DNA from: Cellulomonas telluris
Lineage (GTDB): Bacteria > Actinomycetota > Actinomycetes > Actinomycetales > Cellulomonadaceae
Assembly (NCBI RefSeq): GCF_004886325.1
Contig: NZ_QXFN01000003.1
Span: forward strand, 620,001-684,000
Reading direction: 5' to 3'
DNA length: 64,000 nucleotides
Positions 44,696-52,960 of this stretch are shown piece after piece. Positions within the stretch are counted from its first letter, which is position 1. Each line of letters opens with the position of its first letter. Below the pieces are notes generated by a model, which saw only the letters and a list, made by a program, of their open reading frames with translations, did no database searches and was not told the origin of the DNA. A program made the translations under genes and the position numbers.

Positions 44696-45920
44696 ACCCG
44701 GAGAGCGCCGCCGCCGTCGCGAGATGGAGCGGGCCGCCCTGGAGGGCGCGTCCGCGACCGGACCGACGGGTCCGTCCGCACCCGTCGGCACGCCCGGCGC
44801 CGGCGAGTCGCCGGTGCCCGGCTCACGCCGTGCGATGCGCAGCCGCCTGGTGACCCCTCCCGGCGGGACGAGCGCCTCCCCGCAGCAGGGCGGCACCCCC
44901 TCCTGGACGCCCGGGCAGCAGCCGCCCGCGCCGCGTGGGCCGGTGCCGTCACCGCAGCCCGCGCCCGGCCCCCCCGCGGCGGACGCCGGCGCCCGGTCGC
45001 GCCGCTCCTACCGCGACCCCTCGCTCGACCCGACCGCGTCGCCGCGGCCCGCGCCCGCGACGTGGCAGGCGTCGGCCCCGCCGCCCGTGGCGACGCCGCG
45101 ACCCGACGACCGTCCCCGCACCGCTCCCGCCCCGCGGCCCTCCGCGGCCCCGCAGCCCGGGCCCGGTGGTGCGGGTGCGCCGCGCGGCTGGTCGCCGGCT
45201 CCGGCCGAGCCCCCGCGCGCCGCCGAGCCCCGCGCCGCGGCACCGGCGGACGCGCGTCCGTGGGGACCGCGCGACGGTGCCGCCGGCGGTCCGAGCTGGG
45301 CCGCCTCCGCGCCCGCCGTGCCTCCCGCGCAGCCGTCGCCGCCGCGCACGTCCGCGTGGGGCGGCGGCGGTGCCGCGAGCGCCTGGGGCGCGACCGAGGC
45401 CCCGGCAGCACCCTCCGCCTCGCCCGGTGGCCGCACCGCGTCCTCGGCACCCCGTCCCGTGCCCGCACCTGCGCCCGCCCCGGCCCCGTCCCAGGGTCCG
45501 GTCTGGGGCGCGACCGCAGGGCGGCCCGCGGGCGCCCCCGCTGCCGGCGCCCAGGGCCTCGCGGGCGCTCCCGCGAGCGGGACCGAGCCGGCCGCGTCGT
45601 CGGCTCCCGCACCCGGGGCGCCGCCCCGGCCGCAGGCGGGCTCGCCCGACCCGGTCGTCCCGGTCCGCGGTGACGCCCCGACGCCCTGGGGCCGTGCAGC
45701 CGCCGCCGAGGACGAGCACGACGACGTGGACGACCTCGACGACGAGCGCGAGCGCCGGCGGCACCCGTACACGTGGCTGCACCTGCTGATCCTGGCGCTC
45801 GTCGCGTTCGTGCTCGGCTTCCTCGTCATGCTGCTGCTCATCCGGACCCGCGAGGACACGGCAGCGGCCCTCGTGCCGACCCTCTCGCTGCTGGTGGGCG
45901 GGGGAGCACCACCGCTCTGA
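44688..45920 (+). CDS. Pro/Ala/Ser-rich protein with one C-terminal membrane segment
   Basis: A 410-residue protein of unknown function. Residues 1-340 are low-complexity Pro/Ala/Gly/Ser with a charged start ([13 protein letters not shown]); a short acidic then basic patch ([19 protein letters not shown]) comes before a single hydrophobic helix at about residues 365-388, and a short tail follows. By topology the long disordered part should be cytoplasmic, with the tail outside. It overlaps nadD by eight bases and precedes rsfS, a position where other actinobacteria carry similarly low-complexity proteins. No catalytic motif is visible. Confidence 0.7.
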   Translation: MSEPGERRRRREMERAALEGASATGPTGPSAPVGTPGAGESPVPGSRRAMRSRLVTPPGGTSASPQQGGTPSWTPGQQPPAPRGPVPSPQPAPGPPAADAGARSRRSYRDPSLDPTASPRPAPATWQASAPPPVATPRPDDRPRTAPAPRPSAAPQPGPGGAGAPRGWSPAPAEPPRAAEPRAAAPADARPWGPRDGAAGGPSWAASAPAVPPAQPSPPRTSAWGGGGAASAWGATEAPAAPSASPGGRTASSAPRPVPAPAPAPAPSQGPVWGATAGRPAGAPAAGAQGLAGAPASGTEPAASSAPAPGAPPRPQAGSPDPVVPVRGDAPTPWGRAAAAEDEHDDVDDLDDERERRRHPYTWLHLLILALVAFVLGFLVMLLLIRTREDTAAALVPTLSLLVGGGAPPL

Positions 45921-45992
45921 CCGTCGCGCGGACGCCCACGCGGTCCGCGCCCACCCGGCGCCGTCCGGCACCGACGACCCCCGAGGAGACCC

Positions 45993-46379
45993 GTGCCCGC
46001 GAGCACCCGTGCGATCGAGCTGGCCCACGCGGCCGCCCGTGCCGCGTCCGACCTGAAGGCGCAGGAGATCATCGCGCTCGACGTCAGCGAGCAGCTCGTG
46101 CTGACCGACGTGTTCCTCATCGCGTCCGGCACGAACGAGCGCCAGGTCGGCGCCATCGTCGACGCCGTCGAGGAGGCGCTGCACAAGCAGGGCGCGAAGC
46201 CCGTGCGACGTGAGGGCAAGGCGCAGGGGCGCTGGGTCCTCATCGACTTCGGCGACGTCGTCGTGCACGTGCAGCACGCGGAGGACCGCGTGTACTACGC
46301 CCTCGAGCGGCTGTGGAAGGACTGCCCCGTCATCGAGCTGCCCGCGGACGAGCGGGGCGCGCAGGACGGCGAGGCGTGA
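45993..46379 (+). CDS. rsfS: Ribosomal silencing factor RsfS
   Basis: Binds ribosomal protein L14 and blocks subunit joining when nutrients are short. The 128-residue protein contains the family core ALDVSEQLVLTDVFLIASGTNERQV (in two parts around residues 29-53), GRWVLIDFGDVVVHV and the C-terminal YYALERLWKDCP, diagnostic of the Iojap/RsfS family. The GTG start follows GAGGAG. The stop overlaps the next start (GTGA). The nadD-rsfS neighbourhood is widely conserved. Confidence 0.95.
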   Translation: MPASTRAIELAHAAARAASDLKAQEIIALDVSEQLVLTDVFLIASGTNERQVGAIVDAVEEALHKQGAKPVRREGKAQGRWVLIDFGDVVVHVQHAEDRVYYALERLWKDCPVIELPADERGAQDGEA

Positions 46380-47089
46380 GCGCGGCCGGCGCCCGCGCCG
46401 GACGTCTCCTGCTGTGGCGGCACGGCCGCACGGCGTACAACGCGACCGCCCGCCTGCAGGGGCAGGTCGACATCCCGCTCGACGACGCCGGCCGGTGGCA
46501 GGCGCGCACGGCCGCGGCCCGCATCGCCGCCCGCTACACCCCGACGCTGGTCGTCAGCTCCGACCTGTCCCGTGCGGCTGAGACGGCCGACGCGCTGGGT
46601 CGCGTGCTCGACATGCCCGTCGAGCGCGACCCGCGGCTGCGCGAGCGCGGCTTCGGCGTGTGGGAGGGCCTGACCGGCCACGAGATCGAGGAGCGCTGGC
46701 CCGCAGAGTTCGCCGAGTGGCGCGCCGGCGGAGACCCCGCGGGGGTCGGTGCCGAGAGCCGCGCCGAGGTGGCCGCTCGCGTCGGCGCCGCCGTGCGCGA
46801 GCACGCCGCGCGGGCGGGCCGTGACGGGACCGTCGTCGTCGTCTCCCATGGCGCGGCGATCGGCTCGGTCGTCGCGGACCTGCTGGGGCAGGCGCCGCAC
46901 TGGCGGGGCGTCGTGGGCATGATGAACGCCCACTGGGCGGAGCTCGCCGCGGACCGCTCCGACGCCGAGCCCGGCTGGCGCCTGCACGGGTACAACCTCG
47001 GGCCGACCGACGCGTCCTCGGACTGGAACGCCGGCCCGGACGTCCCCGCCGAGGAGGACGCCGACTCCGAGACGCGCGACCCCGATTAG
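46376..47089 (+). CDS. Histidine phosphatase (phosphoglycerate-mutase-like) family protein
   Basis: A 237-residue histidine phosphatase. The catalytic RHG motif is LLWRHGRTAYN near residue 11; the second motif SSDLSRAAETA and the C-terminal catalytic VSHGAAIGSV are present. Mycobacterial proteins in this position (next to rsfS) act as glucosyl-3-phosphoglycerate phosphatases, which is a reasonable but unproven suggestion. The GTG start overlaps the rsfS stop. It is the last core gene before tRNA-Ala; the C-terminal tail is acidic. Confidence 0.85.
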   Translation: MSAAGARAGRLLLWRHGRTAYNATARLQGQVDIPLDDAGRWQARTAAARIAARYTPTLVVSSDLSRAAETADALGRVLDMPVERDPRLRERGFGVWEGLTGHEIEERWPAEFAEWRAGGDPAGVGAESRAEVAARVGAAVREHAARAGRDGTVVVVSHGAAIGSVVADLLGQAPHWRGVVGMMNAHWAELAADRSDAEPGWRLHGYNLGPTDASSDWNAGPDVPAEEDADSETRDPD

Positions 47090-47158
47090 CGTTTCGGGGC
47101 CCGATCGTCCTATGCTTCCTGAGCGCCTCACGGGGCGCACGGGGTCCGCGAGGACCAC

Positions 47159-47231
47159 GGGGCTGTGGCGCAGCTGGTAGCGCACCTGCATGGCATGCAG
47201 GGGGTCAGGGGTTCGAGTCCCCTCAGCTCCA
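47159..47231 (+). tRNA. tRNA-Ala, anticodon GGC
   Basis: A 73-base cloverleaf: acceptor stem GGGGCTG pairing with CAGCTCC and discriminator A; D-stem GCGC/GCGC; anticodon stem CCTGC/GCAGG with loop ATGGCAT (anticodon GGC at 47192-47194); T-arm with GGTTCGAGTCC. The 3' CCA is not encoded (ACCG follows). A -10-like TATGCT lies at 47111-47116. An integrase gene follows directly, so the 3' half of this tRNA is the probable attachment site. Confidence 0.95.
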
Positions 47232-47391
47232 CCGAAACCGCTGGTCAGAGGCCACGCCGGGATCCTGAACACAGGAGCCTGACGTGGCCACTGGACTTTT
47301 AATGGACACTTGTCCGCAGCGCATCGGCCCGGCGGGTCCCCGCCTCGGCCGTCCTCGGCGCGGTTGGAGCGCTCAGCGCACACCTGCTGGC

Positions 47392-47601
47392 ATGGACACC
47401 GACGTGACGTCGCCCACGCAGGCGACGATGACCCTGGCCGAGCTCGCCGAGTACCTGTCGGTCACCCCGCAGGCGCTCTACGACCTGCGCTCCCAGGGAC
47501 GCGGGCCGCGCGGCTTCCGCGTCGGCCGGCAGCTGCGGTTCCGGCCCGCCGAGGTCGAGGCGTGGATCGCCGGCATGGAGTCCGCGGGCGGCGCAGGCAG
47601 A
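47392..47601 (+). pseudogene. Excisionase-like HTH DNA-binding fragment, out of frame with the integrase
   Basis: From the ATG, about 65 residues form a MerR/excisionase-type winged helix-turn-helix (LAELAEYLSVTPQALYDL, then FRVGRQLRFRPAEVEAWI). There is no stop at its natural end: the frame runs on for another ~250 codons as a shadow of the integrase. Integrase homology begins in a different frame at about 47583, so the two genes look fused by a deletion. The sequence may still yield an HTH protein with a nonsense tail. Confidence 0.55.
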
Positions 47602-47614
47602 GCTCAAGGCACGA

Positions 47615-48580
47615 GTGCTGGGCCGACCGGGCCACGGCACGGGCGGCGCGCTCGGCCCGAGCAGCGGCTTCCGCGAGCTGTGCGAGCTGTGGCCGGCCGA
47701 CCTCGAGCTGCGGGACATCTCCGAGGGCACGAAGGACGGCTACCGCGACGACCTGCGCCTGCACGTCGGGCCCCTCTTCGACGGCTGCACACTCGGCGAG
47801 ATGACCACCGGCCGGGTGGAGTGGTTCCGCAAGCAGCAGGCCGCGCGCTCGTACTCGCGCGCCAAGCACACGAGAACGCTGCTCAACCAGCTCGTCGCCT
47901 TCGCGCTGCGGCAGGACGCGATCGCCCGCAACCCGGTCGAGGGCACCTCACCGCTCAGCCGGCGCAAGCACCAGATCCACGCGCCCACCCTCGAGCAGGT
48001 GCAGGCGATCCGTGCCGCCGTGGCGGCATGGCGGACCGGCCCCGACGTCCGGGAACCCAAGCCGGACGGCAAGGTGCGGGACATCTGCGAGGTGCTGCTG
48101 GGGACCTCGATGCGACCGGGCGAGGCGCTGGCGCCGCGCCCCTGCGACGTGACCGAGACGCGCCGCGGGATGGTCGTGCACGTCCAGGGCACCGTGGTCC
48201 GCCGGAGCGGAGTCGCCGACTTCCGCCAGGACCAGCCCAAGACCGACGCCTCCAACCGCCGCATCGCGGTGCCGGAGTTCGCGGCGGAGGTCATCCGCCG
48301 GCGCATCGCGGACATGGACGGCTCCGGCCCGGAGGTGACGATCGTCCACAACCGTGACGGCGGCGTCATCACCCTGCACGATCTGCGCCGCACCTTCCGC
48401 GAGTTCGTCCGCGACGCAGGTCTGGAGGACCTCGGCATCACGCCGCGCTGGTTCCGCCGAACCGGCGCGACCGTCCTGGCGCGCGGCCTCGGGCTCGACG
48501 CAGCGGCGTCGTTCCTCGGACACACGAGCACGGCCATCACCGAGGGGCACTACGCAGGCACCGGAAACGACCGTTTCTGA
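47615..48580 (+). CDS. Tyrosine recombinase/integrase, lacking the arm-binding N-terminus
   Basis: A 321-residue site-specific recombinase. The core-binding domain spans about residues 18-115 and the catalytic domain follows, with Arg167 (TSMRPGEAL), the LGHTSTAIT motif and Tyr313 (EGHYAG). The box that normally reads HXXR appears as Arg278-W-F-Arg281 (TPRWFRRT), so the His is replaced by Arg; an HDLRR at 255-259 is the other candidate but does not align as well. The N-terminal arm-type DNA-binding domain is missing, and coding homology (AQAELKARV) continues upstream of the GTG into the HTH fragment. Adjacent to tRNA-Ala. Activity is doubtful. Confidence 0.8.
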   Translation: MLGRPGHGTGGALGPSSGFRELCELWPADLELRDISEGTKDGYRDDLRLHVGPLFDGCTLGEMTTGRVEWFRKQQAARSYSRAKHTRTLLNQLVAFALRQDAIARNPVEGTSPLSRRKHQIHAPTLEQVQAIRAAVAAWRTGPDVREPKPDGKVRDICEVLLGTSMRPGEALAPRPCDVTETRRGMVVHVQGTVVRRSGVADFRQDQPKTDASNRRIAVPEFAAEVIRRRIADMDGSGPEVTIVHNRDGGVITLHDLRRTFREFVRDAGLEDLGITPRWFRRTGATVLARGLGLDAAASFLGHTSTAITEGHYAGTGNDRF

Positions 48581-48685
48581 CGATGCGCGCCGTTGCCTGC
48601 GCACGCCGTGCCGCAAACGGTCACCGATTCGGCTGGCTGGCCGGATGCCGATCCAACCGCCAGGGGGTTCCGGCCGTGCCGTCCG

Positions 48686-49531
48686 TTACGTCGTTGCGGG
48701 TGCCGTGCCGACGGTGATTGTCCACCGGGTGATTTCTGCGGACAGAGCCGCAGCAGCATCAAGTTGTATGAGGTGTCCTGCGTCTGGGATCAGCTCGACG
48801 GTCGCGTGAGGGATCGCCTCACGGAGACGGTCGGCGCGGTCAGCGGGGATCCAGGTGTCCTCCGTTCCCCAGATGATGTGGACAGGCTCGGTGATGCTGC
48901 CGAGGAGCGGCTCGATCTCAGTCGTGAAGGACTCGTCTGCTTGGGCGATCTGCCGGTAGAACGCCGGCTGACCGATCTCGCCGGTCCACGGCTCGACGAG
49001 CATTCGGAGGTCGTCGGCGTGCAGGCCCTTGTGGCTGGCGCCGCTGATGTAGGCCTCCAGCGCGCCGCGGTGAACTGCAGGCGGGAGCTGTTCGAACACA
49101 GGCGCGTTTGCTTTGACGAGATTGAAGAAGGGTGAGCCCCAGGGCGCGAGCGCGACCACGTCGGTCAGGCACAGGGAGGCGTACGCCGCGCCGTGGAGCA
49201 GACGGGCTCTGAGTGCGACTGCGCCACCGAAGTCGTGTGCGATGACGTGTGGGGTCGTGAGCTCCCAGTGCTCAAGGAGCGCCGCGAACAACTCGCCCTG
49301 TACGCCCAGATCGACTCGGTGAGAGGGGTCTTTGGATGAGCACCCGTACCCGGGCATGTCCCACAGGTACACGGTGAACGACTTCGATAGCGCTTCTGCG
49401 ATGGGACGCCACAGTTGCGATGACCAGGGCGTGCCGTGAAGGAACACGAGGGCCGGCCCGCTTCCGAAACGATCCCAGCGGACGGTCCGCCCACGCCACG
49501 CGAAGTTCTGCGTCAAGAGCGATGTCGCCAT
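48686..49531 (-). CDS. Alpha/beta hydrolase with aspartate nucleophile (dehalogenase/epoxide-hydrolase-like)
   Basis: A 281-residue cytoplasmic hydrolase. The oxyanion motif HGTP is at residues 32-35. The nucleophile elbow reads AHDFGG, with Asp100 where most esterases have Ser, as in haloalkane dehalogenases and epoxide hydrolases. The acid is in GTEDTWIP, and the catalytic His is in DAGHLIQLD near the C-terminus. The nucleophile type is read from the sequence; the substrate is not known. The ATG follows GGGAG on the minus strand. It lies alone after the integrase, without a dedicated regulator. Confidence 0.82.
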   Translation of the reverse strand: MATSLLTQNFAWRGRTVRWDRFGSGPALVFLHGTPWSSQLWRPIAEALSKSFTVYLWDMPGYGCSSKDPSHRVDLGVQGELFAALLEHWELTTPHVIAHDFGGAVALRARLLHGAAYASLCLTDVVALAPWGSPFFNLVKANAPVFEQLPPAVHRGALEAYISGASHKGLHADDLRMLVEPWTGEIGQPAFYRQIAQADESFTTEIEPLLGSITEPVHIIWGTEDTWIPADRADRLREAIPHATVELIPDAGHLIQLDAAAALSAEITRWTITVGTAPATT

Positions 49532-49609
49532 GCGAGGATTCTCCCAGGTCCGGTCCAGGGGCAGTCACGCCGTACCGGGTTGTAGCTTCCCTCAACGGGC
49601 CGAGACTGA

Positions 49610-49822
49610 TCGTTTTCTGGTCGGCCCGCCGGCGACACCCTCGTCGTGCGCCGGCTCGACCGGATCGCCGGTAGCGAGAAGATGGCCATCGAGACCATCG
49701 ACGAGCTGCACGAGCGCGGCGTCAACATCACGTCGTCGACGGAGCCCGACATCGACACCTCAACCCCGATGGGGCGCGCGCTGTCCGGGATCGTCGCGGT
49801 GTTCGCGCAGCTGCGAGCGACC
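49610..49822 (+). pseudogene. Serine recombinase (resolvase) remnant
   Basis: About 70 codons from a TGA at 49607 read GDTLVVRRLDRIAG, then TIDELHERGVNITS, then DIDTSTPMGRALSGIVAVFAQLR, matching the middle of the resolvase/invertase catalytic domain. The N-terminal catalytic Ser segment and the C-terminal part with the helix-turn-helix are absent; after AQLR the similarity ends. A truncated, non-functional fragment. Confidence 0.7.
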
Positions 49823-50147
49823 GTGCCACGAGCCTTCGTCCCGTGCACCGACGCCGTGGCCGCGCTGTCGGCATCACGCTGTCGCCGGCCGGCCTCGGCG
49901 TGGCCGCTTCGCGCACGGTGGATGGGCCCGGATGCGGGCTCGTCCGGCCCGAGCACCCCAGGACCGCGTTGACGGCGACGCCTACGGCGACTTCGCGCGA
50001 CGCAGTCGGCGCGCGCACGCACCCCGCGACGTCCGCCCCGTCGCGGGGTGCCGGCTGGTCTGGCCGTTGCACGTGCACGACAGCGACGGCGCCTTGCGTG
50101 CCGTGCGCACACGCCTCAGAGTCGGGTTCTGGGATGTTCGCCCGGCT
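49823..50147. other. Gap without recognisable gene
   Basis: This stretch between the resolvase remnant and the MFS transporter 3' end shows only open frames without recognisable domains. It is probably decayed mobile-element DNA. Confidence 0.4.
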
Positions 50148-51419
50148 CTACCGGGAGGCGTGCTCGGGACCTGCTGTACGAGAGTCGCCAGGGGTCGGGA
50201 CAGCTTCTGCGACCCGCGCGCGCTGGGGGCCGGGGCCGGTGAGGCCGATGACCAGCGAAGCAAGGGAAAGGGCGGCGGTTGACCGAAGGAGCGTCACGAT
50301 TCCCACGTTCTCCAGGATCAGCCCTCCCACGAACGCGCCGAGGGCGATGGACGCTGTGAAGACTCCGACGTACAGGCCAGTCACGTGCTCGACTCGGTCT
50401 GGTGCTGCGGCGGCCATCCACAGCTGTACGCCCACTGAGATGCCTCCGTAGGCCACGCCCCATAGGGCGATCGCGATCCCGGCGGCGAGTGCGTTGGTTC
50501 CGAACGTTGCGAGGATCGTCAGCGCCACGGCGACCCCGGCGGCCAGCAGCAGAACCGTCGGGCGCGGCCGGCGTCCGGCAGCGGCACCGGCAGCGAAGTT
50601 CCCGATCAGCCCGAACGTGCCGTACAGCAGGAGCAGCAGGGCGATGGTGTTCGCAGACATCCGCGGCAGCTCTTCGAGTACTGGGCGGACGTAGGTGTAG
50701 GCGGCGAAATGTGCCGTGACCAGGAGCACCACCACGACCAGCCCGGAGATCACCGCCGGACGTGCCAGGGAACGACGAGCGCCGGCGTCGGCCTCGGGAC
50801 CGACCGCAACGGGGCGGCGCAGGACGGGCAATCCGAACCGGAGCGCGGCCGCGACGATCAGCGCCAGCACGGCGAGCGCGGCGAACGCGGCTCGCCAGCC
50901 GAGGACATTTCCGACGAACGTCCCGAGCGGCACGCCGAGCACCGAGGCGGCGGCCACGCCGCTCACGGCCAGGGACACCGCCAGGGCGACGTCGCGGGGC
51001 TTGACCAACCGGGCCGCGACAGCCGAGGCCATGCCCCAGACCGCGCCCATGCCGATGCCGAGCACGACCCGCGACACCGCGAGCATCTCGAACGCGGCGG
51101 CGATCGCTGTGAGCCCGTTGCCGATCGCGAGCACGACCATCGCGGCAGCGAGTACGGCGCGTCGATCCAGGTCTCCCAACAGCCGCGGCACCACCGGGGC
51201 GGTGACGGCCGAGACCACTCCCGTGATCGTCAGGCTCGCGCCGGTCGCGCCCGACGAGATGCCGAGCCCGGTGGCCATAGAGGTGAGCACTCCGACGGGG
51301 AGCATCTCAGAGGTGACCACCAGGAACGTCGCCACGGTCACGGCGCCGACCGCGAGCCACTGGGGCAGGGAAGTTCGCTCGTCACGAGCGGGCTCACGGG
51401 GGGGTGCAGAAGAACTCAT
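50148..51419 (-). CDS. MFS transporter (AraJ/YdhP-like drug efflux type)
   Basis: A 423-residue, twelve-helix major facilitator. After a charged N-terminus the first helix starts near residue 20. The motif between helices 2 and 3 reads PRLLGDLDRRAVL, and VSRVVLGIGMGAVWGM in helix 4-5 and VLGVPLGTFVGNVLGWRAAF are typical of the sugar/drug efflux DHA1 group. The C-terminal tail is hydrophilic. The ATG has GAAGGG just upstream on the minus strand. A LysR-type regulator is divergently transcribed 95 bases away and is its likely regulator. The substrate is unknown. Confidence 0.87.
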   Translation of the reverse strand: MSSSAPPREPARDERTSLPQWLAVGAVTVATFLVVTSEMLPVGVLTSMATGLGISSGATGASLTITGVVSAVTAPVVPRLLGDLDRRAVLAAAMVVLAIGNGLTAIAAAFEMLAVSRVVLGIGMGAVWGMASAVAARLVKPRDVALAVSLAVSGVAAASVLGVPLGTFVGNVLGWRAAFAALAVLALIVAAALRFGLPVLRRPVAVGPEADAGARRSLARPAVISGLVVVVLLVTAHFAAYTYVRPVLEELPRMSANTIALLLLLYGTFGLIGNFAAGAAAGRRPRPTVLLLAAGVAVALTILATFGTNALAAGIAIALWGVAYGGISVGVQLWMAAAAPDRVEHVTGLYVGVFTASIALGAFVGGLILENVGIVTLLRSTAALSLASLVIGLTGPGPQRARVAEAVPTPGDSRTAGPEHASR

Positions 51420-51464
51420 GCCCTTCACCCCACCGCCTTCCAGCAGCGGGAACAACGACGATCT

Positions 51465-51514
51465 CCTCATGGATCGATCAGTCAGCCTCATAGATGGCTG
51501 GTAGGTTCGCCGAG
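51465..51514. promoter_or_regulatory. Intergenic LysR promoter with two direct repeats
   Basis: CCTCATGGAT (51465-51474) and CCTCATAGAT (51486-51495) are 9/10 identical with a 21-base period (two helical turns), candidates for LysR half-sites. TAGGTT (51502-51507) ends seven bases before an in-frame GTG, which is taken as the LysR start. Confidence 0.35.
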
Positions 51515-52468
51515 GTGGGCACCGAGTCTCGAACGATGCACCAGGTGCACGTGCAGCAGATCGAGTGCCTCATCACCCTGGCCGAGGAGCTGCACTTCGG
51601 TCGCACCGCTGAGCGCCTCGGGCTGTCGCAGTCTCGGGTGAGTCAGCTCATCGCCACCCTGGAAGCCCGAGTGGGCGCGCGGTTGGTCGCCCGCACCAGC
51701 CGGCGGGTCGCGCTCACCCGGGCGGGAGCTCAGTTCGTCAAGGACGTTCGACCGGCCTACCTGGGGCTGCTGCGCACGTTCGATCGCGCCCGCGACCGGG
51801 CGATGCGCGGTGCACTGGAGGAGCTCCGGATCGGGTTCACCGGCATGGTCTACGCAGAGATCATCGCGACCTTCCGGACCCTGCACGCCCAGCACGGTGT
51901 GTCCGTGCACACCCACGACGTCCCCCTCGGATCACCGTTCACTGCGGTCCTCGACGGTGAGCTCGACGCTGTCATCGCGGAACTACCCGTGCATGAGCGG
52001 GAGCTGACGATCGGGTTCCGGTTCGCGGCGCAGGATCAGTTCGTCGTGGTCAGCACGGATCACCCGCTCGCCGACAGGGAAGCCGTCGACCAGGAAGACC
52101 TCGCCCAGTTCGACCTCCTGCATCGGATCGGCGACGCCCCGGACTACTGGAAGGCAGCTCGCACGCCGTCGATGACACCTGCCGGCGTTCCCATCCTGTC
52201 CACCGCTGGGATCACCACCATCCAGCAAGGCATCACTCTGGCTGCATCCGGGCACCATGCCATGCTGGCCTGCCGTCCGCTGATCGAGCACTACGCGCGC
52301 ACGGGCCTACGCACTCTGCCGGTCCGCGGACTGGAAGCCACCAGTCAGCTCGGCCTCGTCTGGCGCACCGACCAGACGAACCCGACGCTCCTCACCCTCG
52401 CCGGACTTCTCGAACTTGCCCGTCCGGCGATCACGTCCTTGGGCGCTCCGGCGTCCCATCAAGGCTGA
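51515..52468 (+). CDS. LysR-family transcriptional regulator
   Basis: A 317-residue regulator with an N-terminal winged HTH (HFGRTAERLGLSQSRVSQLI, then RTSRRVALTRAG) and a C-terminal periplasmic-binding-protein-like effector domain from about residue 95. The GTG at 51515 was chosen because a -10-like TAGGTT lies seven bases upstream; an ATG seven codons earlier and one seven codons later are also in frame. It is divergent from the MFS gene, the standard LysR-target arrangement, so regulation of the exporter is inferred. Confidence 0.87.
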   Translation: MGTESRTMHQVHVQQIECLITLAEELHFGRTAERLGLSQSRVSQLIATLEARVGARLVARTSRRVALTRAGAQFVKDVRPAYLGLLRTFDRARDRAMRGALEELRIGFTGMVYAEIIATFRTLHAQHGVSVHTHDVPLGSPFTAVLDGELDAVIAELPVHERELTIGFRFAAQDQFVVVSTDHPLADREAVDQEDLAQFDLLHRIGDAPDYWKAARTPSMTPAGVPILSTAGITTIQQGITLAASGHHAMLACRPLIEHYARTGLRTLPVRGLEATSQLGLVWRTDQTNPTLLTLAGLLELARPAITSLGAPASHQG

Positions 52469-52499
52469 GGTAGCGAAGATCAGTGGCCGACCGATGGTT

Positions 52500-52680
52500 G
52501 CGCATCGTCGTGGCCTGGCGCCACCACCGCATCACCGCGTCCATCGAACGCGTAGGCGCCGCCGGAGACAAACACCGCCGAGACGGCTTGCGCGCATGAC
52601 ACCCGTCGAGTTCGAAACCGTCTCCGCTCTCAACACCCTGGCCCTCGCGGCCCGGCTCGAAGAGTCAACCGATGCCGGGG
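52500..52680 (+). pseudogene. Possible transposase C-terminus remnant
   Basis: An Arg-rich stretch leads to RRRQTPPRRLARMTPVEFET and NTLALAA, resembling the tail of IS3-type OrfB transposases (RRRRQxxLGxLTPxEFE). The upstream part lacks an uninterrupted matching frame. The remainder of the 492-base gap (52469-52960) contains no gene I recognise. Confidence 0.3.
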
Positions 52681-52694
52681 CAGTTCCCCATGCC

Positions 52695-52799
52695 GTTTCC
52701 GGGCAACCGCGGAAGATGCTCAGACGCAGCGCGTCGCCCAATTGCGGTTTCCGGGCCGTTCAAGCGCGACGGAGGGCCCTGGAGACCGAGCGTTTCCGG
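52695..52799 (+). repeat. Three copies of GTTTCCGG in a gene-free gap
   Basis: GTTTCCGG occurs at 52695, 52747 and 52792, the first two within the longer CGTTTCCGGGC / CGGTTTCCGGGC. It lies beside the possible transposase remnant and may be part of an old element end. Confidence 0.35.
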
Positions 52800-52960
52800 T
52801 TGTCAGATGGGACTTCGGCGGGTCGGGATGGCAAGAGCCGGCGCCGTTCATGTGCCCGCGTACGCCGGGTTCGACGCCGACGACCCGATTCCCTCCGGCC
52901 TGGTTTGTCGGCGCGGTGAACGCGGCGGCCGGCGTAGGCGGGGCAGAGCGCTGCCGCCGG

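Noticed and set aside
47602-48357. Continuation of the HTH frame as a longer protein
   Set aside because: Beyond about 47600 the residues are an out-of-frame reading of the integrase with no domain content.
49823-50147. Frames of 90-115 codons between the resolvase remnant and the MFS gene
   Set aside because: Compositional shadows without domains; none continues the resolvase homology convincingly.
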